From NCBI RefSeq assembly GCF_015704895.1, contig NZ_JADQWB010000005.1:264165-328164 (forward strand): 64,000 bases of DNA, written 5' to 3'. Each line of letters begins with the position of its first letter. Positions within the stretch are counted from its first letter, which is position 1. This stretch comes from Agrobacterium leguminum. Lineage in GTDB: Bacteria > Pseudomonadota > Alphaproteobacteria > Rhizobiales > Rhizobiaceae. The position numbers and the translations under genes are program-made. The notes beneath the pieces were generated by a model. That model had not been told where the DNA came from. It saw only the letters and a program-made list of their open reading frames with translations, and made no database searches. Of the stretch, positions 27,221-35,700 are shown piece after piece.

Positions 27221-29058
27221 GCGACCCGCCCCAATGGCTTCGTCGCGGCAACGAGCCACGCCCTAACCTCCTCGTCGGTGATCAAGGGAGAAAGCTTCTC
27301 CAGAACCCCGGCGTGATAGGCGTTCAGCCAGCCCAGTTCTTCATCGGTCAGGAGAGCGGCGACGACCAGCCTGCGGTCGATGGGGCACCAGGTCAGCGTT
27401 TCGAAGGAGAACATCGGCTGGTCGCCGCCGGCCACCTCCTCCGCCTCGCATACATAGATGAGGTTCTCAATGCGGATGCCGAAAGCGCCGGGCCGGTAAT
27501 AACCCGGCTCATTGGACAGGATCATGCCGGGGAGAAGCTCCTGCGTCGAAAGCCGCGAAATGCGCTGCGGGCCCTCATGCACCGAAAGATACGACCCGAC
27601 GCCGTGACCGGTGCCATGGGCGTAATCCGCGCCCGCCTTCCAGAGCGCGATGCGCGCCAGCGGATCGAGATCGCAACCGCGCGTTCCCTTCGGAAACCGT
27701 GCGGTGCTGATGCCGATCATGCCCTTCAGCACCAGTGTAAAGAAACGCTTCTGCTCTTCCGGAACGGCACCGATTGCGACGGTACGGGTGATATCCGTGG
27801 TGCCGTTGACATATTGCGCGCCGGAATCGACGAGGAACATCTCGCCGTCCGCAAGCGTGCGGTCGGTATCGGTGGTGACGCGGTAATGGATGATGGCGGC
27901 ATGTTCGCCGGCGCCTGAAATCGTATCGAAAGACACGTCCTTGAGCGGGTTTTGCAGCCCCTGCCCCACCTTGACCCGAGCGGCCTCCAGCGCCTTGACT
28001 GCGGCAATTTCGGTAACGCTGCCCGGTTGCTGGCGGTCCAGCCAGCAGAGATATTCGACCATGGCCGCGCCATCCTGCACATGGGCGGCTGCCGAGCCGG
28101 CAAGCTCCGCCTTGTTCTTGCGCGCGCGCGGCAGGCGAACGGGATCGGCCTCCTCTATCAGCGAGCCGCCCGCCGCCGTGATTGCGCCGGTCAGCGCCAC
28201 CGGGGTCAGATCGGCATCCACCATGACGCGGCCCTTGGCGCTGGCGATTGCATGCAGACGGTCAGCGATCTTCGACGGCGGCAATTGTGTCGAGAGCTGC
28301 GCCAGATAGGCCTCAGTCTCGATGCCGGTCTTGCGCTTGTCGAGAAAAATATCCGCCCTGCCATCGGCATAGATGATGGCGCGGGCGAGCGGGTGCGGCG
28401 TATGCGGCACGTCGTTGCCGCGAATATTGAAAATCCAGGCGATGGACGACGGATCGGTGACCAGCAGGGCATCCGCGCCCTTTGCCGAGACCGTCTCCGC
28501 CAGCGAGGCGATCTTTTCCTTCGCCAGCCTGCCGGTAAAGGCCTCGGGCTGGATGACGACGGGCTCCAGCGGCTCGGAGGGGCGATCCCGCCACAGGGCA
28601 TCGAGCGGGTTCTTTTCCAGGAGAACGACCGAGCCGCCCTTGCCGGCAAGCACCTTTTCCAGCCGCTTCAACTCCGCGCCGGTGTGCAGCCACGGATCGA
28701 TGCCGAGCCGGAAACCCTGTGGAGCATGCTCGGCCAGCCAGACGGAGGGCGGCGCGCCAACCAGATCGCCGCCGCTGAAGATCGATTGATCGACCTGTGA
28801 CTTGAGCTGCGTCGTATAACGGCCATCGACAAAAACCACCGCCTCCGTGCGCGTCACCAGCGCAATGCCGGCGGAACCGGTAAAGCCGGTCAGCCAGGAC
28901 AGGCGCTCGGCGCATTCCGGCACATACTCCCCCTGATATTCATCGGCGCGCGGCACCAGAAAACCGTCGATACCAAGGGCATCGAAACCGGCGCGCAGCG
29001 CCTCGACGCGGGCCTTGCCAAATTGCGGCGCGGATTTGTTTTCGAAGGTCTGGAACAT
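27217..29058 (-). CDS. Aminopeptidase P family Xaa-Pro aminopeptidase (long form)
   Basis: A 613-residue M24B metallopeptidase starting MFQTFENKSAPQFG at 29058. It has the three-domain layout of the long aminopeptidase P group: two creatinase-like N-terminal domains (about 15-310) and the pita-bread catalytic domain (about 325-550), plus a short C-terminal cap. Metal ligands are seen in DSGAQYVNGTTDITRT (two Asp), GTGHGVGSYLSVHEGP (His) and the Glu residues of LSNEPGYY and IRIENLIYV. It removes N-terminal residues before proline in the cytoplasm. The upstream extension to 29235 is not family-like. Confidence 0.92.
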   Translation of the reverse strand: MFQTFENKSAPQFGKARVEALRAGFDALGIDGFLVPRADEYQGEYVPECAERLSWLTGFTGSAGIALVTRTEAVVFVDGRYTTQLKSQVDQSIFSGGDLVGAPPSVWLAEHAPQGFRLGIDPWLHTGAELKRLEKVLAGKGGSVVLLEKNPLDALWRDRPSEPLEPVVIQPEAFTGRLAKEKIASLAETVSAKGADALLVTDPSSIAWIFNIRGNDVPHTPHPLARAIIYADGRADIFLDKRKTGIETEAYLAQLSTQLPPSKIADRLHAIASAKGRVMVDADLTPVALTGAITAAGGSLIEEADPVRLPRARKNKAELAGSAAAHVQDGAAMVEYLCWLDRQQPGSVTEIAAVKALEAARVKVGQGLQNPLKDVSFDTISGAGEHAAIIHYRVTTDTDRTLADGEMFLVDSGAQYVNGTTDITRTVAIGAVPEEQKRFFTLVLKGMIGISTARFPKGTRGCDLDPLARIALWKAGADYAHGTGHGVGSYLSVHEGPQRISRLSTQELLPGMILSNEPGYYRPGAFGIRIENLIYVCEAEEVAGGDQPMFSFETLTWCPIDRRLVVAALLTDEELGWLNAYHAGVLEKLSPLITDEEVRAWLVAATKPLGRVA

Positions 29059-29351
29059 GGGCGTCTTTCGGGAACTGTCATGAGAAAAGCTGCAAGGTTG
29101 CGCCGTCAAATAATTGGCGCACAACGACAATGCCATGCGGACAAAGCCGGTTTCAAGCCATATATGACAGACCGGATTGCGGCGATAAATTGTGCAGCTT
29201 TTGCGAAATAAGTAATACTCAAGGCAAAGTGACATGCGCCAAATGCATATCTACCCTGAGATATCCCCTCTAACTAAACAAAAACACATCGCTTATCTTC
29301 AGATCAACACAGCGAGAGAGACACTCTCCTGGCAAACAAGGATTTGAAGCA

Positions 29352-29525
29352 ATGGCAAAATCTTTCCTCCGCACCGCCTTCGATCGCGTCGTTGAAGCAC
29401 GCGAGCGTCAGGTCAGCCGCCATGTCAACGCCGCCCTTCTGAACCTCGACGACAAGTCGCTCGAAGCGCTCGGCATGAACCGCGCCGATCTGCGTCGCAA
29501 GGCAAAGTCCAGCTACGTATTCTGA
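29352..29525 (+). CDS. Small DUF1127-like Arg-rich protein (57 aa)
   Basis: An ATG at 29352 (AAGGA upstream, spacing about 11) opens a 57-residue frame: MAKSFLRTAFDRVVEARER, then LLNLDDKSLEALGMNRADLRRKAKSSYVF. The L-x-x-L-x-D-x-x-L-x-x-L-G-x-x-R-x-D-L pattern and basic C-terminus match DUF1127-like proteins, small Arg-rich factors linked to RNA and phosphate or metabolic regulation in Agrobacterium (family knowledge, not shown here). It has its own strong terminator. The 290 bases upstream are shared with the divergent aminopeptidase gene and include a GAGAG/CTCTC hairpin near 29314-29328. Confidence 0.8.
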   Translation: MAKSFLRTAFDRVVEARERQVSRHVNAALLNLDDKSLEALGMNRADLRRKAKSSYVF

Positions 29526-29616
29526 TGACGTCCGGCGCGGCGATCCTCCCTCCACCGTGCCGAACAGGAATACGTCGACCCGCTTGAGCAAGCTCCTCCC
29601 ATGCTCGCGGGTTTCC

Positions 29617-29646
29617 AGGCGGCGCGAAAGCGCCGCCTTTTCTTTT
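29617..29646 (+). terminator. Intrinsic terminator after the DUF1127-like gene
   Basis: A perfect AGGCGGCG/CGCCGCCT stem with a 6-base loop (29617-29638) is followed by TTTCTTTT on the plus strand. It would end the short DUF1127-like transcript. Confidence 0.85.
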
Positions 29647-29671
29647 GCCCGAAAGGAATGTTGCCGCTGGT

Positions 29672-30550
29672 TCAGTCTTTGCGCAAATGCAGCGTGACCC
29701 AGCCGTTGCGCCAGATGGTGCGGACATGGGAAAGCCGGGCGCCATTATAGGCGGAAAGCACCTTCCAGCGCTGCGACGCCAGAATGCCTGACAGGATGAC
29801 GGTGCCGCCGGGCGCCAGATGCGTGACGAGCTGCGGCGCCATCTTGATGAGCGGCCGTGCCAGAATATTGGCGATGATGAGATCGAACGGGCCATGCTTG
29901 CGGAAGGCGTCCGAGTGGAAGCCCGGCGCGGTCTCCAGCGCCATCCCGGAGACGATGCCGTTCAGCCGCACATTCTCCTTCGCCACTTTGACGGCGATGG
30001 GGTCGATATCCGTCGCCAGCACGGGAATGGGGCGCATCTTGCGCACCGCAATCGCCAGAACGCCGCTACCGGTGCCGAGATCGAGTGCATTGCGCACGGT
30101 CCGCGCCCGCAGAACCTCCTCGATCATCTCAAGGCAGCCGGCCGTCGTGCCGTGATGGCCGGTGCCGAAAGCCTGTCCGGCCTCGATTTCGATTGCCAGA
30201 TCGTTCGCCCGCACCTTGTCGCGATCATGGGCGCCATGGACGATGAAGCGCCCTGCCCTGACCGGCTTCAGCCCCTCGAGCGACTTGGCGATCCAGTCGA
30301 CATCCGGAACGGTCTCCTTCTCGATGACGAGATCGGGAAAGGCGGGAGCAAGCAGGGCGCTGACACGCTCGCGGAACTCTTCCTCCTGCTCGGCCATCAG
30401 ATAGACCGAGGCTTCCCAGATATCGCGCTTCTCATCCACCTCGGTCGTGGCAATCGCGACATCCTCCTCGCCGAAATAGTCCGACATGAGATCGAGGATT
30501 TCACCCGCCTGGATTTCGGTCGTGGTGACGTAAAGTCGGATTTCGCTCAC
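29672..30550 (-). CDS. prmA: Ribosomal protein L11 methyltransferase
   Basis: The 292-residue SAM-dependent enzyme methylates ribosomal protein L11. The GTG at 30550 (VSEIRLYVTTTE) fits the family N-terminus better than in-frame codons upstream. The DLGTGSGVLAIA motif binds SAM, followed by ATDIDPIAVKVAKENVRLN and the IIANILARPL motif with the substrate-side Asn. The FGTGHHGTT segment before it is also typical. The N-terminal L11-binding domain (about 1-80) is complete. Confidence 0.95.
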   Translation of the reverse strand: MSEIRLYVTTTEIQAGEILDLMSDYFGEEDVAIATTEVDEKRDIWEASVYLMAEQEEEFRERVSALLAPAFPDLVIEKETVPDVDWIAKSLEGLKPVRAGRFIVHGAHDRDKVRANDLAIEIEAGQAFGTGHHGTTAGCLEMIEEVLRARTVRNALDLGTGSGVLAIAVRKMRPIPVLATDIDPIAVKVAKENVRLNGIVSGMALETAPGFHSDAFRKHGPFDLIIANILARPLIKMAPQLVTHLAPGGTVILSGILASQRWKVLSAYNGARLSHVRTIWRNGWVTLHLRKD

Positions 30551-30644
30551 GGCGGGCTGCTTTCTCTGGATGAGGTTATTGTTCTTGCCTTTGCCACAAA
30601 ACCTCGGCCAGTCCAATAAGCCCGGCGCAATTATGCCGCCTCTA

Positions 30645-31244
30645 TCAGCCCTTCAGAAGATTCTGGAGCTTCTGCTCGGCGACTTCCGGGTTTTCGCCAT
30701 AAGCAATGGTGCCGGAAAAACGGCCATTGGCATCGAGCAGGATGACGGACGCCGTGTGATCCATGGTGTAATCGCCATTCGGATCCTTCTCGTCCACCGG
30801 CACCTTCTTGGCATAGATGCGGTAGCCCTTCAGCGTTTCGGCGATCTTGTCCGCCGGGCCGGTGATGCCGGTGATGCGCTTCGAGACGTTGGAGACATAT
30901 TGCTGCATGATTTCAGGCGTATCCCGCTCGGGATCGACGGAGACGAAATAGGCCTGCAACTTGTCGCCGGCCGGGTCCACCTTCTCCATCCAGCCGTTCA
31001 GCTCGAAAAGGGTTGTCGGGCAAACTTCCGGGCAATGGGTGAAACCGAAGAACAGCGCTGTCGGCTTGCCCTGAAAGGCCTTTTCGGTGATCGGCTGGCC
31101 GTTTTGCGCCGTGAGTTGGAAGGGCACGCCATAGGCCGTCTCCACCATTTCATTACGCGTCTTCGTCATTTCGATCGTCAACCAGCTGACGACACCGGCG
31201 AGAACGAGCACGACAGCCCACAATACGATGCGAATATTTCTCAT
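30645..31244 (-). CDS. SCO1/SenC family copper chaperone
   Basis: A 199-residue protein with one N-terminal membrane anchor (about 5-25) and a thioredoxin-like periplasmic domain. The copper ligands are visible as Cys71 and Cys75 in THCPEVCPT and His163 in YTMDHTAS. Such proteins load copper into cytochrome c oxidase (family role). A small one-span protein gene lies just upstream on the same strand; no oxidase genes are in the window. Confidence 0.93.
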   Translation of the reverse strand: MRNIRIVLWAVVLVLAGVVSWLTIEMTKTRNEMVETAYGVPFQLTAQNGQPITEKAFQGKPTALFFGFTHCPEVCPTTLFELNGWMEKVDPAGDKLQAYFVSVDPERDTPEIMQQYVSNVSKRITGITGPADKIAETLKGYRIYAKKVPVDEKDPNGDYTMDHTASVILLDANGRFSGTIAYGENPEVAEQKLQNLLKG

Positions 31245-31385
31245 TGTCCAATCCTACCCCGAAAGCCGGCGGCATATCGCAGGCCCTGGCAGACAGATAA
31301 CGAAAGGCGACGGGGACGGCAAATCAACTGGGCGTATTTGCGGGAACCGCGCTGATTTGTCACAAATCCGCAGCCGGAAAACGCG

Positions 31386-31544
31386 TCACAGGCACCAGGC
31401 GATGCCGCTCTGTACCGTGGACAGGAAAATATCCGTGCCGTGCCGCACCCAGCCGTCAAAGGCAAGAAGCACGATGGCAAGCGAGGCCACAGCGGCAAGA
31501 CTAGCCAGAATAAACTTCAGCGGATGGGAAACGAGCGCGTTCAT
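31386..31544 (-). CDS. Small single-span membrane protein (52 aa)
   Basis: Starting at 31544, the 52-residue product has a basic-leaning head (MNALVSHPLKF), one hydrophobic helix (ILASLAAVASLAIVLLAF), and a tail DGWVRHGTDIFLSTVQSGIAWCL that includes a terminal Cys. It lies 141 bases upstream of the SCO gene on the same strand, so co-transcription is possible. The family is recalled from rhizobia only as hypothetical. Confidence 0.55.
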   Translation of the reverse strand: MNALVSHPLKFILASLAAVASLAIVLLAFDGWVRHGTDIFLSTVQSGIAWCL

Positions 31545-31769
31545 ATGCCTATCATAACCTGTTTGCGTGAGCGCGAAAACCGCCAAAATACTGGGTTTTG
31601 CCGGCGCGGCAGCAGCAATTGTTAGGGAAAGTTTAAAATCTTGCTGTGCATTATGACCATAGCGGTTTTTAAGCCTCGACATGATGTCTCCCGGTCCATT
31701 CTCCGGCCACCGCATAAAGCTCAATCCTGCGCGGGCCTGTTAGAGAGCCATCAGAGGAAACCTGCCGTC

Positions 31770-32237
31770 ATGTCCAACGCCATCAAGCAATCCGGCGCAT
31801 ATCTCGAAATCGTTTCCTTCCATCTGGGCGATCAGGAATTCTGCATCGACATCATGGCGATCCGCGAAATCCGCGGCTGGGCGCCGGTTACCCCGATGCC
31901 GCACACCCCGCCTTATGTTCTCGGCCTCATCAACCTGCGCGGCGCCGTCATTCCCGTCATCGACATGGCCGGCCGCCTCGGCATGAAGATGACCGAACCG
32001 TCCGAACGCTCCGCCATCATCGTCACCGATATCGGCGGCAAGCTGGTCGGCCTCCTGGTGGAACAGGTCTCCGACATGATGACCATCCGCTCCGAAGACC
32101 TGCAGCCCGCGCCCGATATCATTCCGGAAGAGCAGCGCAGCTTCTGCCGCGGCATCGTGGCGCTGGAAAAGAGCATGGTCTGCTTCCTCAACCTCGACAC
32201 CGTGATTGCCGACGAGCTGGCGCGCGAAGCGGCCTGA
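31770..32237 (+). CDS. cheW: CheW chemotaxis coupling protein (orphan)
   Basis: The ATG at 31770, preceded by AGAGGAAA, gives 155 residues. The CheW fold is clear: YLEIVSFHLGDQEFCIDIMAIREIRGW, the PYVLGLINLRGAVIPVIDMAGRLG core and the GLLVEQVSDMMTI segment. It couples receptors to the CheA kinase at the cytoplasmic face of the membrane. No other chemotaxis gene is in the window, so it is an orphan here. Confidence 0.95.
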   Translation: MSNAIKQSGAYLEIVSFHLGDQEFCIDIMAIREIRGWAPVTPMPHTPPYVLGLINLRGAVIPVIDMAGRLGMKMTEPSERSAIIVTDIGGKLVGLLVEQVSDMMTIRSEDLQPAPDIIPEEQRSFCRGIVALEKSMVCFLNLDTVIADELAREAA

Positions 32238-32341
32238 TTAAGCCGGCTCTTGCCTCTCGATAAGATTTGGAGCGCCTAGCGCCAGCGCCGTCGAAGCGGC
32301 GCGGGTTGCATAGTCTGGCAGTCCCGTTTCAGAGGTACTCC

Positions 32342-32452
32342 GTCACCCCGGGCCTGATCCGGGGTCCAGCGCGATCAAGTCCTTGATCGCGAAAGACTCT
32401 TTCACGGCGCAGACGCGCCGTGGCTGGATGCCGGATCAAGTCCGGCATGACG
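32342..32452. repeat. Complex palindromic repeat element between cheW and creA
   Basis: Four hairpins lie in a row: CCCCGG/CCGGGG within the left arm (32347-32365); GCGATCAAG/CTTGATCGC (32371-32390); CACGGCGC/GCGCCGTG (32403-32422); and GCCGGA/TCCGGC within the right arm (about 32430-32446). The left arm (GTCAC...TCCAGC) and the right arm (GCTGGA...ATGAC) are inverted copies of each other. Elements built like this are dispersed in rhizobial genomes (general knowledge). Lying between two convergent genes, it may also stop transcription both ways. Confidence 0.75.
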
Positions 32453-32471
32453 GACAGGGTCGGACAAAATC

Positions 32472-32963
32472 TTACGGCTTGCCCTTTTGCCATGTGACCT
32501 GCTGGTTATAAAGCGGCACCGTGGAAATCGCCATCTTGGCCGAGCCGTCGGTCAGTTCCCGCGCATGCACCAGATAGATCAGCGTGTCATTGGCCTTGTC
32601 ATAGACGCGGCTGACGACGAGTTTCTTCCAGACCAGCGACATGCCCTGCCGGAACACCTCTTCCCCGCCCTTCGACAGATCGATATCGCCGATCTCCACC
32701 GGTCCCGTCTGGCTGCAGGAAATGGCGTTGTTGGAAGGGTCTTCGAACCAGTTGCCGTTCTTCAGCCGGTCGATGACGCCGCGCTCGAAATAGGTCACAT
32801 GGCAGGTCACGCCCTTGATCTTCGGATCGGCGATCGCCTCGATGACGATATCGTTGCCGATCCAGTCGACGCCGACCTCTCCCACCACCTGCGAATGCGC
32901 CGCTGTCACCGGAAGCAATGCCAGAAAGCCCGCAAACAAACCCGACAGAGTTTTCATCGTCAT
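32472..32963 (-). CDS. creA: CreA family periplasmic protein
   Basis: With the start at 32963 the 163-residue protein has a signal peptide (MTMKTLSGLFAGFLALLPVTAAHS) and the CreA core: GEVGVDWIGNDIVIEAIADPKIKGVTCHVTYF, a second Cys in NAISCSQTGP, and SRVYDKANDTLIYLVHARELTDGSAKMAISTVPL. Two Cys residues could form a disulphide. The family has no confirmed activity. An upstream start at 33017 would bury the signal peptide. Confidence 0.9.
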   Translation of the reverse strand: MTMKTLSGLFAGFLALLPVTAAHSQVVGEVGVDWIGNDIVIEAIADPKIKGVTCHVTYFERGVIDRLKNGNWFEDPSNNAISCSQTGPVEIGDIDLSKGGEEVFRQGMSLVWKKLVVSRVYDKANDTLIYLVHARELTDGSAKMAISTVPLYNQQVTWQKGKP

Positions 32964-33009
32964 CGCATCTTCTCCGTTACGCTGCTTCAAACATAAGTGC
33001 GCGGAACGG

Positions 33010-33639
33010 TTACGCAACCCGGGAGACGGCGCGTTTTTTCATGCTGCAGGGCTGGTAACCGGTGGAGGTGAGACGCCCCGCGACCATGCCGATCTTTTCC
33101 GGCAGCTCGCGGACATGGGCAACGCGCAAGGCCTTGGCCGCCGCAATCGAAGCGGCCGCGCAGACGACGGCATCCTCGGCGGCATTGTGATGCACGAAAC
33201 GCAGCTGGAGATGATGGGCGATGACATTCAGCTTGTGCGAGGCCAGATTGGGCCAGACATGCCGGGCGATCTTGACGCTGCACAGATAGGAAAGATCGGG
33301 ATAGGACTGCCGGTATTTATCGAAAGACGCCCGCATGACGCTGAAATCGAAGGCGGCATTATGGGCGATCATGGTGGCGCCGTGGAAGTCGTCGATGAAC
33401 TCCTCCATCACCTCGGGAAATTCCGGCGCATCTTCGACATCGGCCGGGCGGATGCCATGCACGGCGATGTTAAAGGGCGAAAACCGCATGTCCTTCGGCC
33501 GGATCAGCCGTTCCTCGACGCGAACGATCTCGCCGCCCTCTATCCACGCAAGTCCGACGGAGCAGGCGCTGCCCCGTTCCTCATTGGCGGTCTCGAAATC
33601 GATGGCGATGGTTTTCAAGAGTGATTCCCGTTGTTTCAT
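33010..33639 (-). CDS. DEDDh 3'-5' exonuclease (DNA polymerase III epsilon-like)
   Basis: The 209-residue protein has the RNase T/epsilon fold with Asp14 and Glu16 in AIDFETAN, an Asp in MIAHNAAFDFSVM, and His/Asp in VHHNAAEDAVV, completing the DEDDh set. It could proofread or trim single-strand ends; it is a stand-alone exonuclease, not the replicative epsilon subunit, judging by its unusual C-terminal tail (TGYQPCSMKKRAVSRVA). It lies upstream of creA on the same strand. Confidence 0.88.
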   Translation of the reverse strand: MKQRESLLKTIAIDFETANEERGSACSVGLAWIEGGEIVRVEERLIRPKDMRFSPFNIAVHGIRPADVEDAPEFPEVMEEFIDDFHGATMIAHNAAFDFSVMRASFDKYRQSYPDLSYLCSVKIARHVWPNLASHKLNVIAHHLQLRFVHHNAAEDAVVCAAASIAAAKALRVAHVRELPEKIGMVAGRLTSTGYQPCSMKKRAVSRVA

Positions 33640-33661
33640 TCCGGCATAAACCGGATTGACG

Positions 33662-34564
33662 TCAAAGAGAACCGGCCTCGGCAGAACCCGCTTCCGAAAG
33701 CATCCAGTCGATGAGCGTCACCAGATCGGGATTATCAAGCATACGACGCGGATAAACGAGGAAATAGGCGAGCGTGCTGGCCATGTCCTTGCCGAAGGGC
33801 GCAATCAATGCGCCTTCCGCAAGCTCGCGGGAAACCAGCGAACGCCGGGTCAGCGCAATGCCGTGCCCGGCCTTGGCCGCATCCAGCGCACCGTTGCTGT
33901 CGATGAAGACGGTGCCGCCGGAGGCATCCACGTCCGATGCTCCCGCCGCCTCCAGCCAGCGTCGCCATTCATTGCGGTTTTCATCGTGCAGAAGCGGAAT
34001 GGATTTCAGGTCCCCCGCCTCCTGGAGCGGCCCATATTTCTCCAGAAGCTGCGGCGAACAGACCGGCAGAGTGCTGTCATCGATGAAGCGAATGCTCTCC
34101 AGCCCTTCATACCGACCGAACCCGTGCCGTACCGCCAGATCGACATCGTCCCTCGAAAAATCCACCAGCCGGTTCGTCACGCTGATGCGGACATCCACCT
34201 GCGGATGTTGCTGTTGGAAGGCAGGCAATCGCGGCATCAGCCATTGCACGGCAAAGGTCGGCGTGCAGCTCAGCGTCAGAACCGTGATCTCGGAGCGCGC
34301 CGTCAGTTCCGCCGTCGCCTCGCGCATCATCCGGAAGGCGGTGCGAAGCGCCCCGTAATAACGCTCCCCTTCGCGCGTCAGCTGGATGCTGCGCGGCTTG
34401 CGGAAAAACAATTGCACGCCAAGCCGCGCCTCCAGCTCCCGGATTTGCAGGCTGACGGCACCGGGCGTGACATTCAACTCATTGGAAGCAAGCGTGACGC
34501 TGCGATACCGCGCTGCGGCCTCGAAAGCCTGCAACCCTTTCAAAGAAGGAAGTTCGACTGCCAT
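33662..34564 (-). CDS. LysR family transcriptional regulator (GcvA-like)
   Basis: The 300-residue regulator starts MAVELPSLKGLQAFEAAARYRSVTLASNELNVTPGAVSLQIRELEARLG, a classic winged helix-turn-helix (about 5-62), followed by a substrate-binding domain (about 90-290). The sequence is closest in style to the GcvA/AmpR subgroup. It is divergent from a DMT permease with a 197-base gap that holds dyad repeats, so it probably controls that gene and itself. Confidence 0.92.
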   Translation of the reverse strand: MAVELPSLKGLQAFEAAARYRSVTLASNELNVTPGAVSLQIRELEARLGVQLFFRKPRSIQLTREGERYYGALRTAFRMMREATAELTARSEITVLTLSCTPTFAVQWLMPRLPAFQQQHPQVDVRISVTNRLVDFSRDDVDLAVRHGFGRYEGLESIRFIDDSTLPVCSPQLLEKYGPLQEAGDLKSIPLLHDENRNEWRRWLEAAGASDVDASGGTVFIDSNGALDAAKAGHGIALTRRSLVSRELAEGALIAPFGKDMASTLAYFLVYPRRMLDNPDLVTLIDWMLSEAGSAEAGSL

Positions 34565-34575
34565 GATTTAGCTCA

Positions 34576-34690
34576 TCTCAATTATCGAACGAGAAACAAT
34601 CGTTTGAAAACACCATAAAACAGAGAGTAAATAGACGCAACAAGACCTGAAACGCAGTTAAAACCACCCATCTCCAGTTTGAGCCAAACT
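34576..34690. promoter_or_regulatory. Candidate LysR-type binding sites in the divergent gap
   Basis: A perfect AGTTTG-N3-CAAACT dyad lies at 34676-34690, 72 bases before the permease start. A CTC-N11-GAG dyad (34577-34593) and AAAC-N4-GTTT (34594-34605) lie close to the regulator start. LysR proteins bind such interrupted dyads (family knowledge); occupancy is inferred. Confidence 0.45.
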
Positions 34691-34761
34691 CAACCTATAT
34701 CGGGTGGATGGCGGCGAGCCCACCTGCGATCATGTCGATACTCATGCTTTGGGAGATGACG

Positions 34762-35688
34762 ATGGCGATACAGAAACAGATGGATGCCGGTGAATGGGCG
34801 ATGCTCGTCGCGCTTTCGCTTCTGTGGGGCGGATCGTTCTTTTTCATCGGTGTCGCCGTCAAGGAACTGCCGCCCGTCACCATCGTCACGCTGCGCGTCA
34901 GCCTGGCGGCAATCGCGCTTCTCATCGTCTGCCGCATCATGGGCCTTCGCCTGCCGCGTGAATGGGCGGTGTGGCGCGCCTTTTTCGGCATGGGCCTGCT
35001 CAACAACATCATCCCCTTCTGCCTGATCGTCTGGGGTCAGACCCATATTGCCAGCGGACTAGCCTCAATCCTCAATGCCACCACGCCTCTCTTCACCGTC
35101 ATCGTCGCCCATTTTCTCACCGCCGACGAGAAGATGACCGGCAACAAACTCACCGGCGTGTTGATCGGCTTTGCCGGCGTGGCGACCATGATCGGCCCGG
35201 CCGCCTTCACTGGCTCATCCGGCCTCTGGGGCCAGATCGCCATTCTCGGCGCGGCCATCTCCTATTCCTTCGCGGGCATATTCGGCCGCCGTTTCAAAGC
35301 CATGGGCGTGCTGCCGCTGATGACCGCCACCGGCCAGATTTCGTCGTCGACATTGATGCTCATCCCGGCCGCCCTTCTCATCGATAAACCATGGACGCTC
35401 GCCATGCCGGGCCTCGGCACCTGGGGCGCGCTTGTCGGCATCGCCCTCTTGTCGACAGCGCTCGCCTACCTGATCTTCTTCCGCATCCTCGCCAGCGCCG
35501 GCGCCACCAACCTCGCCCTCGTTACCTTCCTCATTCCCGTCAGCGCCATCCTGCTCGGTTCGCTGCTTCTCGGCGAGCAGCTGGAGATGAAGCACTTCGC
35601 CGGCATGGCAATGATCGCCGCCGGTCTTGCCGCGATCGACGGCAGGCTGCTTTCCAGATGGCGTCAGCCCCGCGCCAGGCCGCAGTGA
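34762..35688 (+). CDS. EamA/DMT superfamily permease under a divergent LysR regulator
   Basis: The ATG at 34762, with GGGAG six bases before it, gives 308 residues; several earlier in-frame ATGs exist but lack a ribosome site. About ten spans in two EamA repeats are seen (WAMLVALSLLWGGSFFFIGVAVKELPP and GASLGNATTPLF-like NATTPLFTVIVAHFL). The GSLLLGEQLEMKHFAGMAMI end is typical. Likely exports a metabolite that the LysR protein senses (inference). Confidence 0.88.
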   Translation: MAIQKQMDAGEWAMLVALSLLWGGSFFFIGVAVKELPPVTIVTLRVSLAAIALLIVCRIMGLRLPREWAVWRAFFGMGLLNNIIPFCLIVWGQTHIASGLASILNATTPLFTVIVAHFLTADEKMTGNKLTGVLIGFAGVATMIGPAAFTGSSGLWGQIAILGAAISYSFAGIFGRRFKAMGVLPLMTATGQISSSTLMLIPAALLIDKPWTLAMPGLGTWGALVGIALLSTALAYLIFFRILASAGATNLALVTFLIPVSAILLGSLLLGEQLEMKHFAGMAMIAAGLAAIDGRLLSRWRQPRARPQ

Positions 35689-35700
35689 CGGCAGGAGAGC

